From assembly GCA_023140905.1 (NCBI GenBank), contig JAGLKS010000064.1, positions 1-12,093 of the forward strand: 12,093 nucleotides of DNA, written 5' to 3'. Below the pieces are notes generated by a model that saw nothing but the letters and a program-made list of their open reading frames with translations, was not told the DNA's origin and did not search any database. Shown here piece by piece: positions 1 through 7,489 of this stretch (the first letter of the stretch is position 1; the number at the start of each line of letters is the position of its first letter). The translations under genes and the position numbers were made by a program. The stretch comes from Alphaproteobacteria bacterium. GTDB taxonomy: Bacteria; Pseudomonadota; Alphaproteobacteria; Micavibrionales; Micavibrionaceae.

Positions 1-1702
1 CTGTTGCTGTCACGGTAATTCCGTTTAGATCAACATCGCTATCAGCAGGGGGATAAACTGTAAATCCATCGGCATAATCTAAACCGGCAGAAACCATAAT
101 TTCGTACGTATCTGTTGTACCGGCTACGAGCATCCAACCAGAGCCTGTCAAATTCCATGAAGCAGGAATACCGCTCACAGTAATTGTTAAATATTCAGAA
201 CCATCCGTATCAGCAAGCTGCGCTGAAACAGGGACAAACACAGCCCCATCTTCTTTCACTTCAACGTCATTAACACATAAACTTGGCTTATCCGCATCAG
301 CTATCCATTTCAGTGTAAAAACATCCAGTGCTTGAGCATCATCATTGGATGAATCAAAATCCACATCACTAACAGGTATTTCTGATGTACTCACCGTTAC
401 TACCAGATCAATAGAACCGGAATAATTCGAATCATCCGGTGTAATTGTCAAATTGGCCAACTCAGAAGGATCAAGCATATAAACCCCTGAGCCCGCATAT
501 GTTTCCGTACCTGCAGAAAGAGTAAATCCTACTAGCGCACCAAAAAGATAATAATGAAGAATATCTTCAGATCCATCGTCATTACCGGCCCCATTATTAA
601 CTTCTTCACCGGTAAGGCCTGTAATATTGATTGCAAGAGTTGCACCTTCATTACCGACAATATCTTTACCATCAACATCGGGCATATCAGCTACCGCGTC
701 CACGAACACATCAAATTCAATGCTGTCAGAGCCTGTCTGGCCGGTTATAGAATCTGCTTCAACGACTGAATAAGTCAAACTCAGCGCATCGATATCACTA
801 TCAGCAGGAGGTGTAAGAATCGGACCACCATAATATAAGCTAGCGCCAATTGTAACCGTCCAAATACCAGTTGATGCATCATATGAACCATCTCCAACAC
901 GATTCCCGGAATTATCATAAGCTCCATCAGAACAAGTCCATCCAGAAGGAATACCGGAAATAGTAATCGTCAATGTACTATTTGAAGACTCACCTTTAAT
1001 AATAGCGTTAGCCAAAACAGAATCATCCTCGTAAATATAATGCTCTGTTGTTGTATCTATAAAGTGAGGATTAAGATCAGGAAGAGATTTTTGCTCTTGA
1101 ATAAACAAAAGCTCTTCGGTTTGTGTAACACCATATTGCAACGCTGTAGGATCAATCGGACCAACATCATCCAAACCAATCACACCTTGAGCCTGAAAGT
1201 TACTTTGAAAACCATAGCCACGGCTAGAAGATGTAATACCATTAGCGCTATTATCTTCGCCACCGGCTTCCGGTTCAATTTCAGCTACGCTTTGAGCATC
1301 CGATTGAGATTGAGGCTGAGCTTGCGCATCTTCTCCAGCAGCAGGCTCTATCGCTGCCACATCATCATTGTCATTGTCATTTTCCTGCTCAATCAATGCT
1401 TCTTTCAGAGCTGTTTTTAGTTCTTCAAGAGAAGGGGCTTCAACATCATCTTCTACTATTTGAGGTTCACCAGTTTGCGCTTTAGCCTGTTCAGCACCAT
1501 CTACAGTTTCACCGGTTTCCACTGGCACAATATCAAGCTCATTTTCCAATGGAACAATTGCCAAATACTCACCGATCTGATCGGCAGAAACTTCGCATGG
1601 CTCTTCCGAATATGTCAGCGTTCCAGTCTGATCTTTCAGCTCCGCTTTATTCTCTATTTGCTGTGATGAAGATGTTTGTGGATTAGTTGTAGCATCAGCC
1701 AT
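1..1702 (-). CDS. N-terminal part of a giant repetitive surface/adhesin-like protein, probably type I-secreted (partial)
   Basis: The frame is open from an ATG at 1702 to the left edge, giving 567 complete codons of a longer protein. A GGGAG ribosome site (ctccc at 1711-1715 on plus) supports the start. There is no N-terminal signal peptide. Residues about 1-150 are low-complexity and rich in Glu, Asp, Gln, Ala and Ser, with a short duplication (AAIEPAAGED, then AEIEPEAGGED). From about residue 220 the protein becomes repetitive: LTITISGIP near residue 242 recurs as LTITVSGIP near residue 502, each followed by a PPADSD block, a period of about 260 residues. This pattern, with DTDGSE and acidic beta-strand repeats, resembles the T1SS-143/VCBS/BapA-type repeats of large RTX-class proteins that leave by an ABC-type system using a C-terminal signal. 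That signal and any calcium-binding nonapeptides would lie outside the window. The role in adhesion or biofilm is inferred. No secretion gene is visible here. Confidence 0.75.
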   Translation of the reverse strand, partial: MADATTNPQTSSSQQIENKAELKDQTGTLTYSEEPCEVSADQIGEYLAIVPLENELDIVPVETGETVDGAEQAKAQTGEPQIVEDDVEAPSLEELKTALKEALIEQENDNDNDDVAAIEPAAGEDAQAQPQSQSDAQSVAEIEPEAGGEDNSANGITSSSRGYGFQSNFQAQGVIGLDDVGPIDPTALQYGVTQTEELLFIQEQKSLPDLNPHFIDTTTEHYIYEDDSVLANAIIKGESSNSTLTITISGIPSGWTCSDGAYDNSGNRVGDGSYDASTGIWTVTIGASLYYGGPILTPPADSDIDALSLTYSVVEADSITGQTGSDSIEFDVFVDAVADMPDVDGKDIVGNEGATLAINITGLTGEEVNNGAGNDDGSEDILHYYLFGALVGFTLSAGTETYAGSGVYMLDPSELANLTITPDDSNYSGSIDLVVTVSTSEIPVSDVDFDSSNDDAQALDVFTLKWIADADKPSLCVNDVEVKEDGAVFVPVSAQLADTDGSEYLTITVSGIPASWNLTGSGWMLVAGTTDTYEIMVSAGLDYADGFTVYPPADSDVDLNGITVTAT

Positions 1703-2171
1703 ATTAAAAACTCCCAAGCGAACTTATAGTAAGTGTTCCTTAAAATATTATTCTCAAATAATACTTATCAGAAAAATTCTTTGATTTTGACGCTCCTTAA
1801 ACTCAGGAACATCAAAAAATCTTAACCCTTTATTAATGAATTTCATTTGTTTTATCAGAAAACATGGAGATGAGTCAAAAAAATTATGGCAAAAACTAAA
1901 CATTATGAAAACATTTAACTTAGAGCCACTTCATCTCTGCTTTATTATCAAAAAGGCATATAAGCTCTCATAGCTATTTTCCTAAACATTTTGTCTGGAT
2001 TGTGGATTATCTTGGTTGTTTACTTTAACGACTCCGGTTTTTGATTTATTCTTTGATTTAAAGATACTGTGTTTACGAATATTTAAAGAATTTGTACTAC
2101 AACATCACATCAATGCTTTGTTCGTAAGGCTCGTTCTCGTGTTTGGAAAAAATTTAGAAAGGAAATTTTTT
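1703..2171. promoter_or_regulatory. Intergenic region between the divergent giant protein and rhodanese genes
   Basis: This AT-rich 469-bp gap must hold the promoters of both divergent genes. The clearest structure is a perfect AT-only inverted repeat, TATTATT-ctca-AATAATA, at 1746-1763, about 45 bp upstream of the giant protein's start, where an operator could lie. The frame upstream of the rhodanese stays open back to an ATG at 2016, but the extra 52 residues are Phe/Leu-rich, match no rhodanese and have no convincing ribosome site. I read that part as untranslated. I could not fix a sigma-70 promoter with confidence and saw no FNR-type box. Confidence 0.4.
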
Positions 2172-2495
2172 ATGAATGGAGTACAGCCTGTAGATCCCAA
2201 GACATTAAAACGATGGCTGGATGCCGGTGAAGCAATTTTGATTGATGTGCGTGAAGTTGATGAATATAACAAAGCATACATTTCTGGCTCTATTCTGATT
2301 CCGGTAAAAAATTGTGGCCCTGAAATTTTGCCACAGAATCCTGATAAGAAGATTGTCTTTCATTGTAAGTCAGATGAACATATAGAAAAAGCTTGCGAGG
2401 TTTGTGCTCGCGCGATTACCGGACCGGTGACTTATAACCTTGAAGGTGGGATAGAAGCCTGGACCGCAGAAGGTTTCGAAGTTAAACACGGATAA
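2172..2495 (+). CDS. Single-domain rhodanese-like sulfurtransferase
   Basis: The 107-residue protein is one rhodanese domain, the usual size for stand-alone members such as GlpE and PspE. The CH2A-like segment IDVREVDEY (residues 24-32) is clear, and the active-site strand and loop read VFHC-KSDEH with the catalytic cysteine at residue 65. The family moves sulfane sulfur from a donor such as thiosulfate to a thiol or cyanide through a cysteine persulfide, and these small proteins are usually cytoplasmic. The loop CKSDEH differs from the common CRSGNRS type, so the substrate is open. C48, C75 and C78 are further cysteines. The start at 2172 is preferred because a purine-rich AGAAAGGA lies just upstream and the domain begins at once. 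It is followed after 59 bp by an AhpD-like gene on the same strand, so the two are probably co-transcribed. Confidence 0.85.
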   Translation: MNGVQPVDPKTLKRWLDAGEAILIDVREVDEYNKAYISGSILIPVKNCGPEILPQNPDKKIVFHCKSDEHIEKACEVCARAITGPVTYNLEGGIEAWTAEGFEVKHG

Positions 2496-2554
2496 ATTAA
2501 ATAAAATACAAAGTTTATTAATATGATTTCATAAACATTAAAGGAGAAAAAATT

Positions 2555-2902
2555 ATGAAAGATTACATTGACGCAACAAAAGTAATTTCTGCCAATATGA
2601 AAAAGTTGGCCCAAGATATTCCTGAAGTCTTACAGGGTTTTAGCTCAATGTCAAAAGCAGCAAAAGCTGATAATGCGCTGGATATGAAAACCAAAGAATT
2701 AATCGCTCTTGCTTTGGGTGTGGCCGCGCATTGTGACGGTTGTATTGGTTTCCATATGGAAGAACTTATTGGGCTTGGCGCAACAAAAGAAGAAATTTCT
2801 GAAGCGTTAGGTGTTGCTGTCTTTATGGGCGGAGGACCTTCTTTGATGTATGCAGCAGAAGCAGTAGATGCTTATGAGCAGCTAGTTAAGCAGAAGGCAT
2901 AA
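2555..2902 (+). CDS. Carboxymuconolactone decarboxylase/AhpD-like family protein
   Basis: This 115-residue all-helical protein carries the AhpD core motif CxxCxxxH: C60, C63 and H67 in AHCDGCIGFH, with E48 upstream in the usual position of the proton-relay acid. The family includes AhpD-type thiol peroxidase partners, in which the CxxC pair cycles between dithiol and disulfide, and the carboxymuconolactone decarboxylases, which lack it. The intact pair favours a redox role over ring-cleavage metabolism. A strong AAGGAG site at 2541-2546 sits 8 nt before the ATG. It is probably the second gene of an operon with the rhodanese, which suggests a thiol or sulfur redox pair. No AhpC gene is in view, so its partner is unknown. 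The exact subfamily cannot be fixed by eye. Confidence 0.87.
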   Translation: MKDYIDATKVISANMKKLAQDIPEVLQGFSSMSKAAKADNALDMKTKELIALALGVAAHCDGCIGFHMEELIGLGATKEEISEALGVAVFMGGGPSLMYAAEAVDAYEQLVKQKA

Positions 2903-2923
2903 CATTCCGATAAGTGATACAAG

Positions 2924-2955
2924 AAAAACGAGCTGCAATAATGTAGCTCGTTTTT
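2924..2955 (+). terminator. Rho-independent terminator, probably bidirectional
   Basis: A perfect 11-bp inverted repeat (AAAAACGAGCT at 2924-2934, AGCTCGTTTTT at 2945-2955) encloses a 10-nt loop. It lies 22 bp after the AhpD-like stop and 30 bp past the stop of the convergent Dps gene. The arms give a T-run after the stem on both strands, so it can end transcription of the rhodanese/AhpD-like operon and of the Dps gene. Confidence 0.85.
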
Positions 2956-2984
2956 GCATGTTTTACTATTTACTATGTGCTAAT

Positions 2985-3422
2985 CTATTTCATGGATTCT
3001 AACATCCATTTTGTTTTTCTGTGTATAGTCAAACGGTCAACTAAAAGGCCTGTAGTGGCTTCGTCTTCAAGTTCTTGTGCAAAGTTAAGAGCCGCGCTAA
3101 TGCTTTTCATGACAATAGCTTGATCTTTAGCCAGATCATTAACCATGTCTCCGGCGTTTGCATTTTCATTGCCGTCTTTAATGTTGGTAAGTTCTGAAAA
3201 AACTTTGAAAGAACCGGGGGCTTTTTGTCCAAGCTGGCGGATTGTTTCAGCAATTTCGTCAACGGCTATTGCCAGTTCGGTATATTGCACTTCAAAGAAA
3301 TTATGTAGAGAGAAAAAGCGTTCTCCTTCTACATTCCAGTGATAATTATGTGTTTTAAGATAAAGTGCGTAACTGTCGGCTAAAACAATTTTTAGTGCTT
3401 TTGTTAGGTTGTCATTGCTCAT
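2985..3422 (-). CDS. dps: Dps-family ferritin-like DNA-binding/iron-storage protein
   Basis: The family forms a hollow 12-subunit shell that oxidises Fe(II), usually with hydrogen peroxide, stores the iron and in some members coats DNA in stressed cells. The inter-subunit ferroxidase residues are all present: H28 in NYHWNVEG, H40 in SLHNFF, then D55 and E59 in VDEIAET. Their spacing (12, 15 and 4) equals that of E. coli Dps H51, H63, D78 and E82. The C-terminal helix ends in the familiar RLTIHRKTKWMLESMK. I start at the ATG at 3422 (145 residues) because AAGGAA lies 6 nt upstream. An ATG at 3446 would add 8 residues that include this ribosome site. The N-terminal tail is short, with K8 and K11 as its first basic residues, so DNA binding of the E. 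coli type is uncertain. It converges on the AhpD-like gene and is divergent from the universal stress gene. Confidence 0.93.
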   Translation of the reverse strand: MSNDNLTKALKIVLADSYALYLKTHNYHWNVEGERFFSLHNFFEVQYTELAIAVDEIAETIRQLGQKAPGSFKVFSELTNIKDGNENANAGDMVNDLAKDQAIVMKSISAALNFAQELEDEATTGLLVDRLTIHRKTKWMLESMK

Positions 3423-3713
3423 TTTATGTTCCTTTTTATTTAACATTGTTTCTAACAGTTTTTATAATTTTTGCAGTTACTTAAGATATAGTGATTGCGA
3501 CGCTGTTTAAGAATTTTTTTCTTCTTCCCTAAAAGATTTCTAGCATATTAAGATGGGTAAAACCATCCAGAAGTTGTAAATCTCTACCATTATAGGCTTG
3601 TGGCTGTAGACTCATGATTTGCTGCTTGATTTTTACACGCTAGCACGTATTCTGAAATATCAGAATTTATGCAATAAAGCAAAAGCGTCATCTGTCGTAA
3701 GAAAGGTGGAAAT
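3423..3713. promoter_or_regulatory. Divergent promoter region between Dps and the universal stress gene
   Basis: This 291-bp gap must hold two outward promoters. Visible structures are a small hairpin, GATGG-gtaaaa-CCATC, at 3552-3567, and a composite element at 3631-3666 made of repeat copy 1 and the inverted repeat ATTCTGA-aata-TCAGAAT (3649-3666). The latter ends about 47 bp before the universal stress start, a plausible place for an operator or promoter element. I could not match an OxyR, Fur or FNR consensus by eye. Confidence 0.4.
3631..3662 (+). repeat. 32-bp direct repeat, copy 1
   Basis: The unit has the form tttN-ACACGCTAGC-NN-GTATTCTGAAATATCA. Copy 1 and copy 2 (4606-4637) match at 29 of 32 positions: N is t here and c there, NN is ac here and gt there. 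Copy 1 also begins the inverted repeat ATTCTGA-aata-TCAGAAT, which runs to 3666. The copies are 975 bp apart in the same orientation and bracket the universal stress gene. Confidence 0.85.
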
Positions 3714-4565
3714 ATGAAAAGTTTTTTATTGGCAACGGATCTGTGTGCAAACTCGGATCGGGCTATGGGTCGAGCTTTGAAACTTGCGAAAGAGCATGAT
3801 GCGAAGCTGCATATTTTGCATGTTCTTCCTGAAAAAAATAAAGAACCGGGATGTTTGCAGGAACGTGCTGCGGAAATTGAGACGCTTATTAAAAGCTATA
3901 TAGGAGATTATAAAGGAACGCAGGAACTTAATGTTAATATTGATATCATCAGAAGCGCAAAAACTTATGATGTGATATGTGGCCATGCTGCGAGGATTAA
4001 GGCAGAACTCATTATTATGGGGATGCATCGGAAAGCGCGGTTCATGGATGTATTTATGTCAACAACATTTGCGCGGGTATTACAAGAGTGCTCGGTTCCT
4101 GTGTTGATGGTAAAGGAAAAGCCGGTAGCTCCATATCAGTCTGTATTATGCGGGAATGATTTTGCTTCCGGGTTTTATAAGGCTTTTGATGCAGCTGTTG
4201 CAATAGCGCCTGATGCGCATTTCGAAGTTATGCATGCTTGTGAGAAAACAATTTTGTGTACTACTGCACAATGTTCTGGATGTGCGGTGGACAGTAAAGG
4301 AGACTGTGCTGAAAAACTAGAATCGTTCATCACTGACCAGAAACATCAATATAATGCGAAATATGGGGATTTCGAGTTAGATATTGAGTGTTTTGTAGTC
4401 GAAGCTGATCCGTATTATACGCTTATCGAACACACGCAAAAAGAAAAAGTGGAGTTAATTTGCGTAGGAACACATGGACACGAGACATGCAAAATAGGAC
4501 CAGTGACAAACAGTCTTATGGCAGATCCTCCGTGTGATATATTAGTGGCTGGAGCTGGTTGTTGA
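3714..4565 (+). CDS. Tandem-domain universal stress protein (UspA family), cysteine-rich
   Basis: The 283 residues form two UspA folds, about 1-138 and 140-283. Each has the opening beta strand (MKSFLLATDL and YQSVLCGNDF) and the closing strand (SVPVLMV and CDILVAG). UspA proteins are cytoplasmic, many bind ATP through a GxxG-x9-G(S/T) loop, and they accumulate in growth arrest or low oxygen. The first-domain loop reads GMHRKARFMDVFMSTT and has lost the second glycine. The second reads GTHGHETCKIGPVTNS and keeps GxxG. ATP binding, if any, is therefore more likely in the C-terminal half. The protein has 15 cysteines, including a cluster at C176, C182, C187, C190 and C198 in an apparent insertion of domain 2, which suggests metal or redox sensing but is not proof. 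GAAAGG lies just before the ATG at 3714. Direct repeats flank the gene on both sides. Confidence 0.9.
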   Translation: MKSFLLATDLCANSDRAMGRALKLAKEHDAKLHILHVLPEKNKEPGCLQERAAEIETLIKSYIGDYKGTQELNVNIDIIRSAKTYDVICGHAARIKAELIIMGMHRKARFMDVFMSTTFARVLQECSVPVLMVKEKPVAPYQSVLCGNDFASGFYKAFDAAVAIAPDAHFEVMHACEKTILCTTAQCSGCAVDSKGDCAEKLESFITDQKHQYNAKYGDFELDIECFVVEADPYYTLIEHTQKEKVELICVGTHGHETCKIGPVTNSLMADPPCDILVAGAGC

Positions 4566-4605
4566 AAATTATTTCTATATAATTCCAAGTAGTCAATTAT
4601 AGTAG

Positions 4606-4637
4606 TTTCACACGCTAGCGTGTATTCTGAAATATCA
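4606..4637 (+). repeat. 32-bp direct repeat, copy 2
   Basis: This copy is 29/32 identical to copy 1 at 3631-3662. Its changed central bases complete a perfect 14-bp palindrome, ACACGCTAGCGTGT, at 4610-4623, that copy 1 lacks. It does not keep the ATTCTGA/TCAGAAT hairpin of copy 1. The last three bases (4635-4637) are the TGA stop of the pentapeptide-repeat gene read on minus. No T-run follows on either strand, so it is not an ordinary terminator. Confidence 0.85.
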
Positions 4638-5558
4638 TGGTAGCGATAAAGCTAAAGAAGAGGCGGCAGGAGCACACATATGATCAGATACAGAACCAGA
4701 TACATTCTCTAGCTGAACAGGCACACCCTCTGCACCATCTAAATTTGCACGTGTAAAGACTGTGGAGAATAATTTATCAGTAGAAATTTTCATGTTTGTT
4801 AAATTAGCATTACTAAGGTTAGTATGATTAAAATTTGTTCCATCAGCATTAGTCTGACTAAGATCTGTTTCTTTTAAGTTAGAGGCGCAAAAATTAGCCT
4901 GTGATAAATTAGCGCCAACAAACGTAGAATTAGAAAAGACAGCGTTCGCTGCCTCAGCTCCTTTCATATTTGCGCCAACTAGGTTTGCTCCTTCTACCTC
5001 TGCCAAATGCCAACTAGAATTACTAAGATCAGCGTTCATCATATTCGCAGCAGTCATATCTGTATGATTAAAATCAGCATGTGGAAGTTTAGCATTCTCC
5101 ATATTCGCAGCAGTTAAGTTTGACGATTGAAAAGAAACTCCTTGAATTCGTCCATCACCGGAAACACCTGAGAGATCTATTTGATTCATGTTTACCTTGA
5201 AAAATCTAGCCCCCTTTATTTCACTGCCACTTAAATTTGCGTTGACCATTGAACCTCTGTTTAATTCTAAACCATATAAATCAGAGTTCGTAGCCTGTAC
5301 TCTATCAAGATTAGAATGTGCAAGAAAAACATTTTTAAAACATGGAGGAAGCTTTGCGTCAGAAAGATTAACATTATTAAAGCTTAGGCTACTCATTTCT
5401 TTAACACCACTAAGATCAATCCCTGAAAGATCTACGTGTTCAATGTTTCCAAATCGAATTTTTTCTGGAACACCATATTCTTCTACATAGGCAGACCAGC
5501 TCTCTTTACCACCATTTAGTGCTGCGACAGGATCATTTTCTGAAACTACATCATTCAT
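4635..5558 (-). CDS. Pentapeptide-repeat protein
   Basis: The 307-residue protein is dominated by tandem A(D/N)LXX-like pentapeptides from about residue 40 to 285, for example ANLSG, ANLVG, ANMKG, ANLSQ, ANLTN and ANLDG. Such arrays fold into a right-handed quadrilateral beta-helix. Known members include gyrase-protecting DNA mimics and many of unknown role. The array is irregular, with runs such as VSGDGRIQG that probably form loops. The first 36 residues (MNDVVSENDP onward) are outside the array and show no signal peptide or membrane segment, so a cytoplasmic location is likely unless it is exported without one. The ATG at 5558 has only a weak AAGAG-type site upstream, but the frame supports no other start. 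Its stop lies inside repeat copy 2. It converges with the universal stress gene. No biochemical function can be assigned from sequence alone. Confidence 0.88.
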   Translation of the reverse strand: MNDVVSENDPVAALNGGKESWSAYVEEYGVPEKIRFGNIEHVDLSGIDLSGVKEMSSLSFNNVNLSDAKLPPCFKNVFLAHSNLDRVQATNSDLYGLELNRGSMVNANLSGSEIKGARFFKVNMNQIDLSGVSGDGRIQGVSFQSSNLTAANMENAKLPHADFNHTDMTAANMMNADLSNSSWHLAEVEGANLVGANMKGAEAANAVFSNSTFVGANLSQANFCASNLKETDLSQTNADGTNFNHTNLSNANLTNMKISTDKLFSTVFTRANLDGAEGVPVQLENVSGSVSDHMCAPAASSLALSLP

Positions 5559-6073
5559 TGTTCAACTCTTTTTCTTGCGTTGCTAAACAGCTACACTATA
5601 TATTTATCTTTTATAAGGCATCATTTTATGTAAAATACATTAATATTGGGTAAATTTCAACAAAAAACTCATATAAATTTGTGGGGATTCACCAGTTAAC
5701 TGATGAATATGCATTGGTGTTAGAATAAGAAAAACACCATTGTGTTCGCCATTTCATTTATAGGAACCTCTATAATAAATCCTAATTACCCCGAACTAAC
5801 AGTTTTAGGTTGTTTAGCACATAGGGTAATTGCTATTTCACCTTTTTATGATAGAATCTATTTTGGTGGATATTTATCTGCACATATCAATTCCCTTGTC
5901 CTTTAACTTCTCTTTAAGGAATTTAGTGTCATATACCACATAAGAAACGGCAAGATATCAGCGACATAAGAATGATGCTGACTGAAAGAGCCGTCCTTTC
6001 TGTTTTTGATGCTTCGCATTGAAATTCTTCTGCTTAGAATTTATTTACATCTACATCACGAAAGGTTTATGTA
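5559..6073. promoter_or_regulatory. 515-bp non-coding region upstream of the pta-ack operon
   Basis: I see no convincing gene here. The region holds the promoter of the minus-strand pentapeptide gene on its left and that of the pta-ack operon on its right. Structures seen: a 22-bp palindrome at 5687-5708; an inverted repeat TGGTGTT (5715-5721) with AACACCA (5733-5739), whose second arm can also pair partly with a following GTGTT; and AATTACCC (5784-5791) with GGGTAATT (5824-5831). A weak sigma-70 candidate before the operon is TTGAAA (6019-6024), a 17-bp spacer and TATTTA (6042-6047). None of the hairpins is followed by a T-run. Confidence 0.45.
5687..5708. promoter_or_regulatory. 22-bp near-perfect palindrome, possible operator
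   Basis: The sequence reads ATTCA, C, CAGTTAACTG, A, TGAAT. It equals its own reverse complement at 20 of 22 positions, the only mismatch being one symmetric C/A pair. The core CAGTTAACTG is perfect. Its size and symmetry suit a dimeric regulator. It lies 129 bp from the pentapeptide start and 366 bp from the Pta start, so the target is not obvious. Confidence 0.45.
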
Positions 6074-7489
6074 ATGTCCAGTGAAATGTTAGAAAACCAC
6101 GTATTTAGCGAAATCAAAATTGGTATGTCCGCTGAAATAACGCGCCAACTTACCCAGCAAGAAATTCATCTATATGCGGCGGTTTCTGGAGATGTAAATC
6201 CAACGCATCTGGATAAAGACTATGCAGAAAAATCCCGATTTAATGGTATTGTGGGCCATAGTATGTGGTCCGGTGGCCTTATTTCCACTATATTGGGAAC
6301 GGAACTTCCAGGACCGGGGACCGGCTATCTGGAACAAGACATTAAATTTAAACAGCCCATAAAAGTAGATGAATTTATCACAGCCAAAATCGTTGTGAAA
6401 AAGATAAAGAAAAAAGAAAAAATCGTTATTTTTGATTGCGTTTGCACCAATGAAAAAAATGAAGTAGTTGCAGAAGGAACAGCTACTGTATTAGCGCCAA
6501 TCCGCAAAATTAAAATTCTTCGCCCTGATACACCGATGATTTCTGTTCACGGTAAATATCATTACGAAGATACATTAGCAAAAAGCCGTGAATACGATGC
6601 TCTTCGCGTTGGTGTTGTCCATCCAGTTGGCGCAAGCGGAATCGAAGCCGTAGCCGATGCCGTTACAGAGGAACTGATCGAACCTGTATTATTTGGCCCC
6701 AAAGCACGCATTCAAGCCGCTATCGAAGAAAGCGGCGTTAAGGGTGCAGAAAAATGGGAAATTGTTGATACAAAGCATAGCCATGACTCTGCGGAAGCAG
6801 CCGTTAGATCAGCGGTAGCCGGTGATATTGAAGCCCTTATGAAGGGAAATCTTCATACAGACGAACTTTTGAGTGCTGTAGTCCCCTCTTCCGCTGGATT
6901 GCGTACAGAGCGCCGAATTTCTCACGTCTTCCTCTTAAATGTCCCTACCTATCACAAGCCATTGATGATTACTGACGCTGTGGCCAATATTACGCCAGAT
7001 TTAGCAGCCAAAGTTGATATCTGTCAGAACGCTATTGATTTATGGAACGTTTTGTTTGAAGAAGAGAAAAAACGCAGACCAAAAGTTGCTATCCTTTCTG
7101 CTGTAGAAACAGTGACCGGTAGCATACCTTCAACGCTTGATGCCGCCGCTCTTTGTAAAATGGCCGACCGCGGTCAAATCACAGGCGGCGACCTCGATGG
7201 CCCTTTGGCATTCGATAACGCAATTAGCATGGAAGCTGTTAAAACCAAGAAAATTATTTCCAGTGTTGCCGGAGACGCCGACATTCTCATTGCTCCAAAC
7301 ATCGAATCAGGAAACATCTTGGCCAAACAACTTATTTTCTTAGGCGGCGCAAATGCAGCCGGGATCATGCTTGGAACCCGAGTTCCGATCATCCTGACCA
7401 GCCGCGCTGACTCAATTAGAACACGCTTACTATCATGTGCTGTTGCCAAAGCTATGGCTCACGCACGCAGACAAGGAAAGATTAAATAA
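6074..7489 (+). CDS. Bifunctional MaoC-like enoyl-CoA hydratase/phosphate acetyltransferase fusion
   Basis: Two domains are joined in 471 residues. Residues about 15-142 are a MaoC-type hot-dog hydratase with the hydratase-2 signature SGDVNPTH (D40 and H45) and the following GIVGHSMWSGG segment. This family hydrates (R)-enoyl-CoA. Residues about 165-468 are a phosphotransacetylase/phosphotransbutyrylase domain, which exchanges CoA and phosphate to make an acyl phosphate; HPVGASGIEAVADAV and the C-terminal ILTSRADSIRTRLLSCAVA are typical. The same order is known in alphaproteobacterial proteins annotated as bifunctional enoyl-CoA hydratase/phosphate acetyltransferase. Whether acetyl-CoA or a longer acyl-CoA is preferred cannot be read here. 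AAAGG at 6061-6065 precedes the ATG by 8 nt; an upstream ATG at 6069 meets a stop at once. The TAA shares one base with the acetate kinase start, implying translational coupling. Confidence 0.9.
   Translation: MSSEMLENHVFSEIKIGMSAEITRQLTQQEIHLYAAVSGDVNPTHLDKDYAEKSRFNGIVGHSMWSGGLISTILGTELPGPGTGYLEQDIKFKQPIKVDEFITAKIVVKKIKKKEKIVIFDCVCTNEKNEVVAEGTATVLAPIRKIKILRPDTPMISVHGKYHYEDTLAKSREYDALRVGVVHPVGASGIEAVADAVTEELIEPVLFGPKARIQAAIEESGVKGAEKWEIVDTKHSHDSAEAAVRSAVAGDIEALMKGNLHTDELLSAVVPSSAGLRTERRISHVFLLNVPTYHKPLMITDAVANITPDLAAKVDICQNAIDLWNVLFEEEKKRRPKVAILSAVETVTGSIPSTLDAAALCKMADRGQITGGDLDGPLAFDNAISMEAVKTKKIISSVAGDADILIAPNIESGNILAKQLIFLGGANAAGIMLGTRVPIILTSRADSIRTRLLSCAVAKAMAHARRQGKIK

Noticed and set aside
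2016..2171. N-terminal extension of the rhodanese from an ATG at 2016
   Set aside because: The 52 added residues are Phe/Leu-rich, match no rhodanese, and lack a good ribosome site, while 2172 has one and begins the domain directly.
4610..4623. Terminator of the usp or pentapeptide gene
   Set aside because: The palindrome is clear, but no T-run follows on either strand.
3631..4637. Insertion sequence or miniature transposon ends around the usp gene
   Set aside because: The repeats are direct rather than terminally inverted, no target-site duplication is visible, and the enclosed DNA is an ordinary stress gene without a transposase.
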